From DSUN01 sp035527715 (lineage in GTDB: Bacteria > Planctomycetota > PUPC01 > DSUN01), in NCBI GenBank assembly GCA_035527715.1, contig DATKZY010000193.1, positions 1 through 52,476 of the forward strand: 52,476 nt of DNA. Direction: 5' to 3'. The notes beneath the pieces were generated by a model. It saw only the letters and a list, made by a program, of their open reading frames with translations. It did not search any database and had not been told where the DNA came from. Positions within the stretch are counted from its first letter, which is position 1. Each line of letters begins with the position of its first letter. Position numbers and translations under genes: made by a program. This document shows, in pieces, positions 52,437-52,476 of this stretch.

Positions 52437-52476
52437 CCCCTCTCCCTCTCAGGGAGAGGGACGGGGTGAGGGTGTC
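52437..52476. repeat. CCCTCTCCCTCT palindromic repeat at the right edge
   Basis: CCCCTCTCCCTCTC-AGGGAGAGGG-type stem followed by ACGGGGTGAGGGTGTC. It is cut by the window edge. This repeat type is seen in many unrelated genomes. Confidence 0.6.

Overview
The window is GC-rich bacterial chromosome with dense genes and no tRNA or rRNA gene that I can see. Several features point to the Planctomycetes-Verrucomicrobia-Chlamydiae group, most likely a planctomycete-like or lentisphaeran lineage. These are a Ser/Thr kinase with the DWGLAK activation-segment start and leucine-rich repeats, paired short pilin-like proteins ending in an H-(X9)-D motif, an FHA-bearing sigma-54 activator, a huge secreted multi-domain protein, and many short palindromic or heptameric repeats in gaps and inside genes. 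A full lipid A pathway (lpxD, C, A, B), BamA and Skp show a Gram-negative outer membrane.

Layout. 1-3.4 kb: the 3' part of a kinase/TPR/LRR gene, then a UPF0175/DUF3368 toxin-antitoxin-like pair followed by a second short copy of the kinase-LRR 3' end. 3.7-6.1 kb (minus): a two-gene unit, class I glutamine amidotransferase plus D-aminoacylase-type amidohydrolase. 6.1-6.4 kb: a cluster of DnaA-box-like 9-mers. 6.5-9.6 kb (plus): a small anchored protein, an HTH-transmembrane protein and two OmpA-domain lipoproteins. 9.9-14.8 kb (minus): pcrA, a DNA adenine methyltransferase and an FHA-GAF-sigma54 activator in one unit. 14.9-19.3 kb (minus): TPR protein, rpsT, tldD and tldE behind a good promoter. 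19.7-28.3 kb (minus): a 2057-residue exported protein and two exported proteins, one with a transglutaminase-like core. 28.4-30.3 kb (minus): nadE and a Gfo/Idh oxidoreductase. 30.4-35.2 kb (plus): a polytopic membrane protein, a B12-binding radical SAM enzyme and two pilin-like paralogues.

35.9-49.3 kb is one long plus-strand run starting at a near-consensus promoter: prs, rplY, pth, rpsF, ssb, rpsR, rplI, dnaB, bamA, skp, lpxD, lpxC, lpxA, a Gfo/Idh gene and lpxB. It joins translation and replication housekeeping to outer-membrane assembly. After it comes a repeat-rich accessory stretch carrying an orphan protein with a T-(X5)-C-(X14)-H signature resembling LSGC glutamine deamidases (CNF1/BLF1 type). 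A CNT nucleoside transporter closes the window on the minus strand.

The most interesting items are the LSGC-type orphan, the DnaA-box cluster, the toxin-antitoxin pair between duplicated gene ends, and several repeat families, one of which has co-varying stems. All calls come from reading the sequence; no database search was run.
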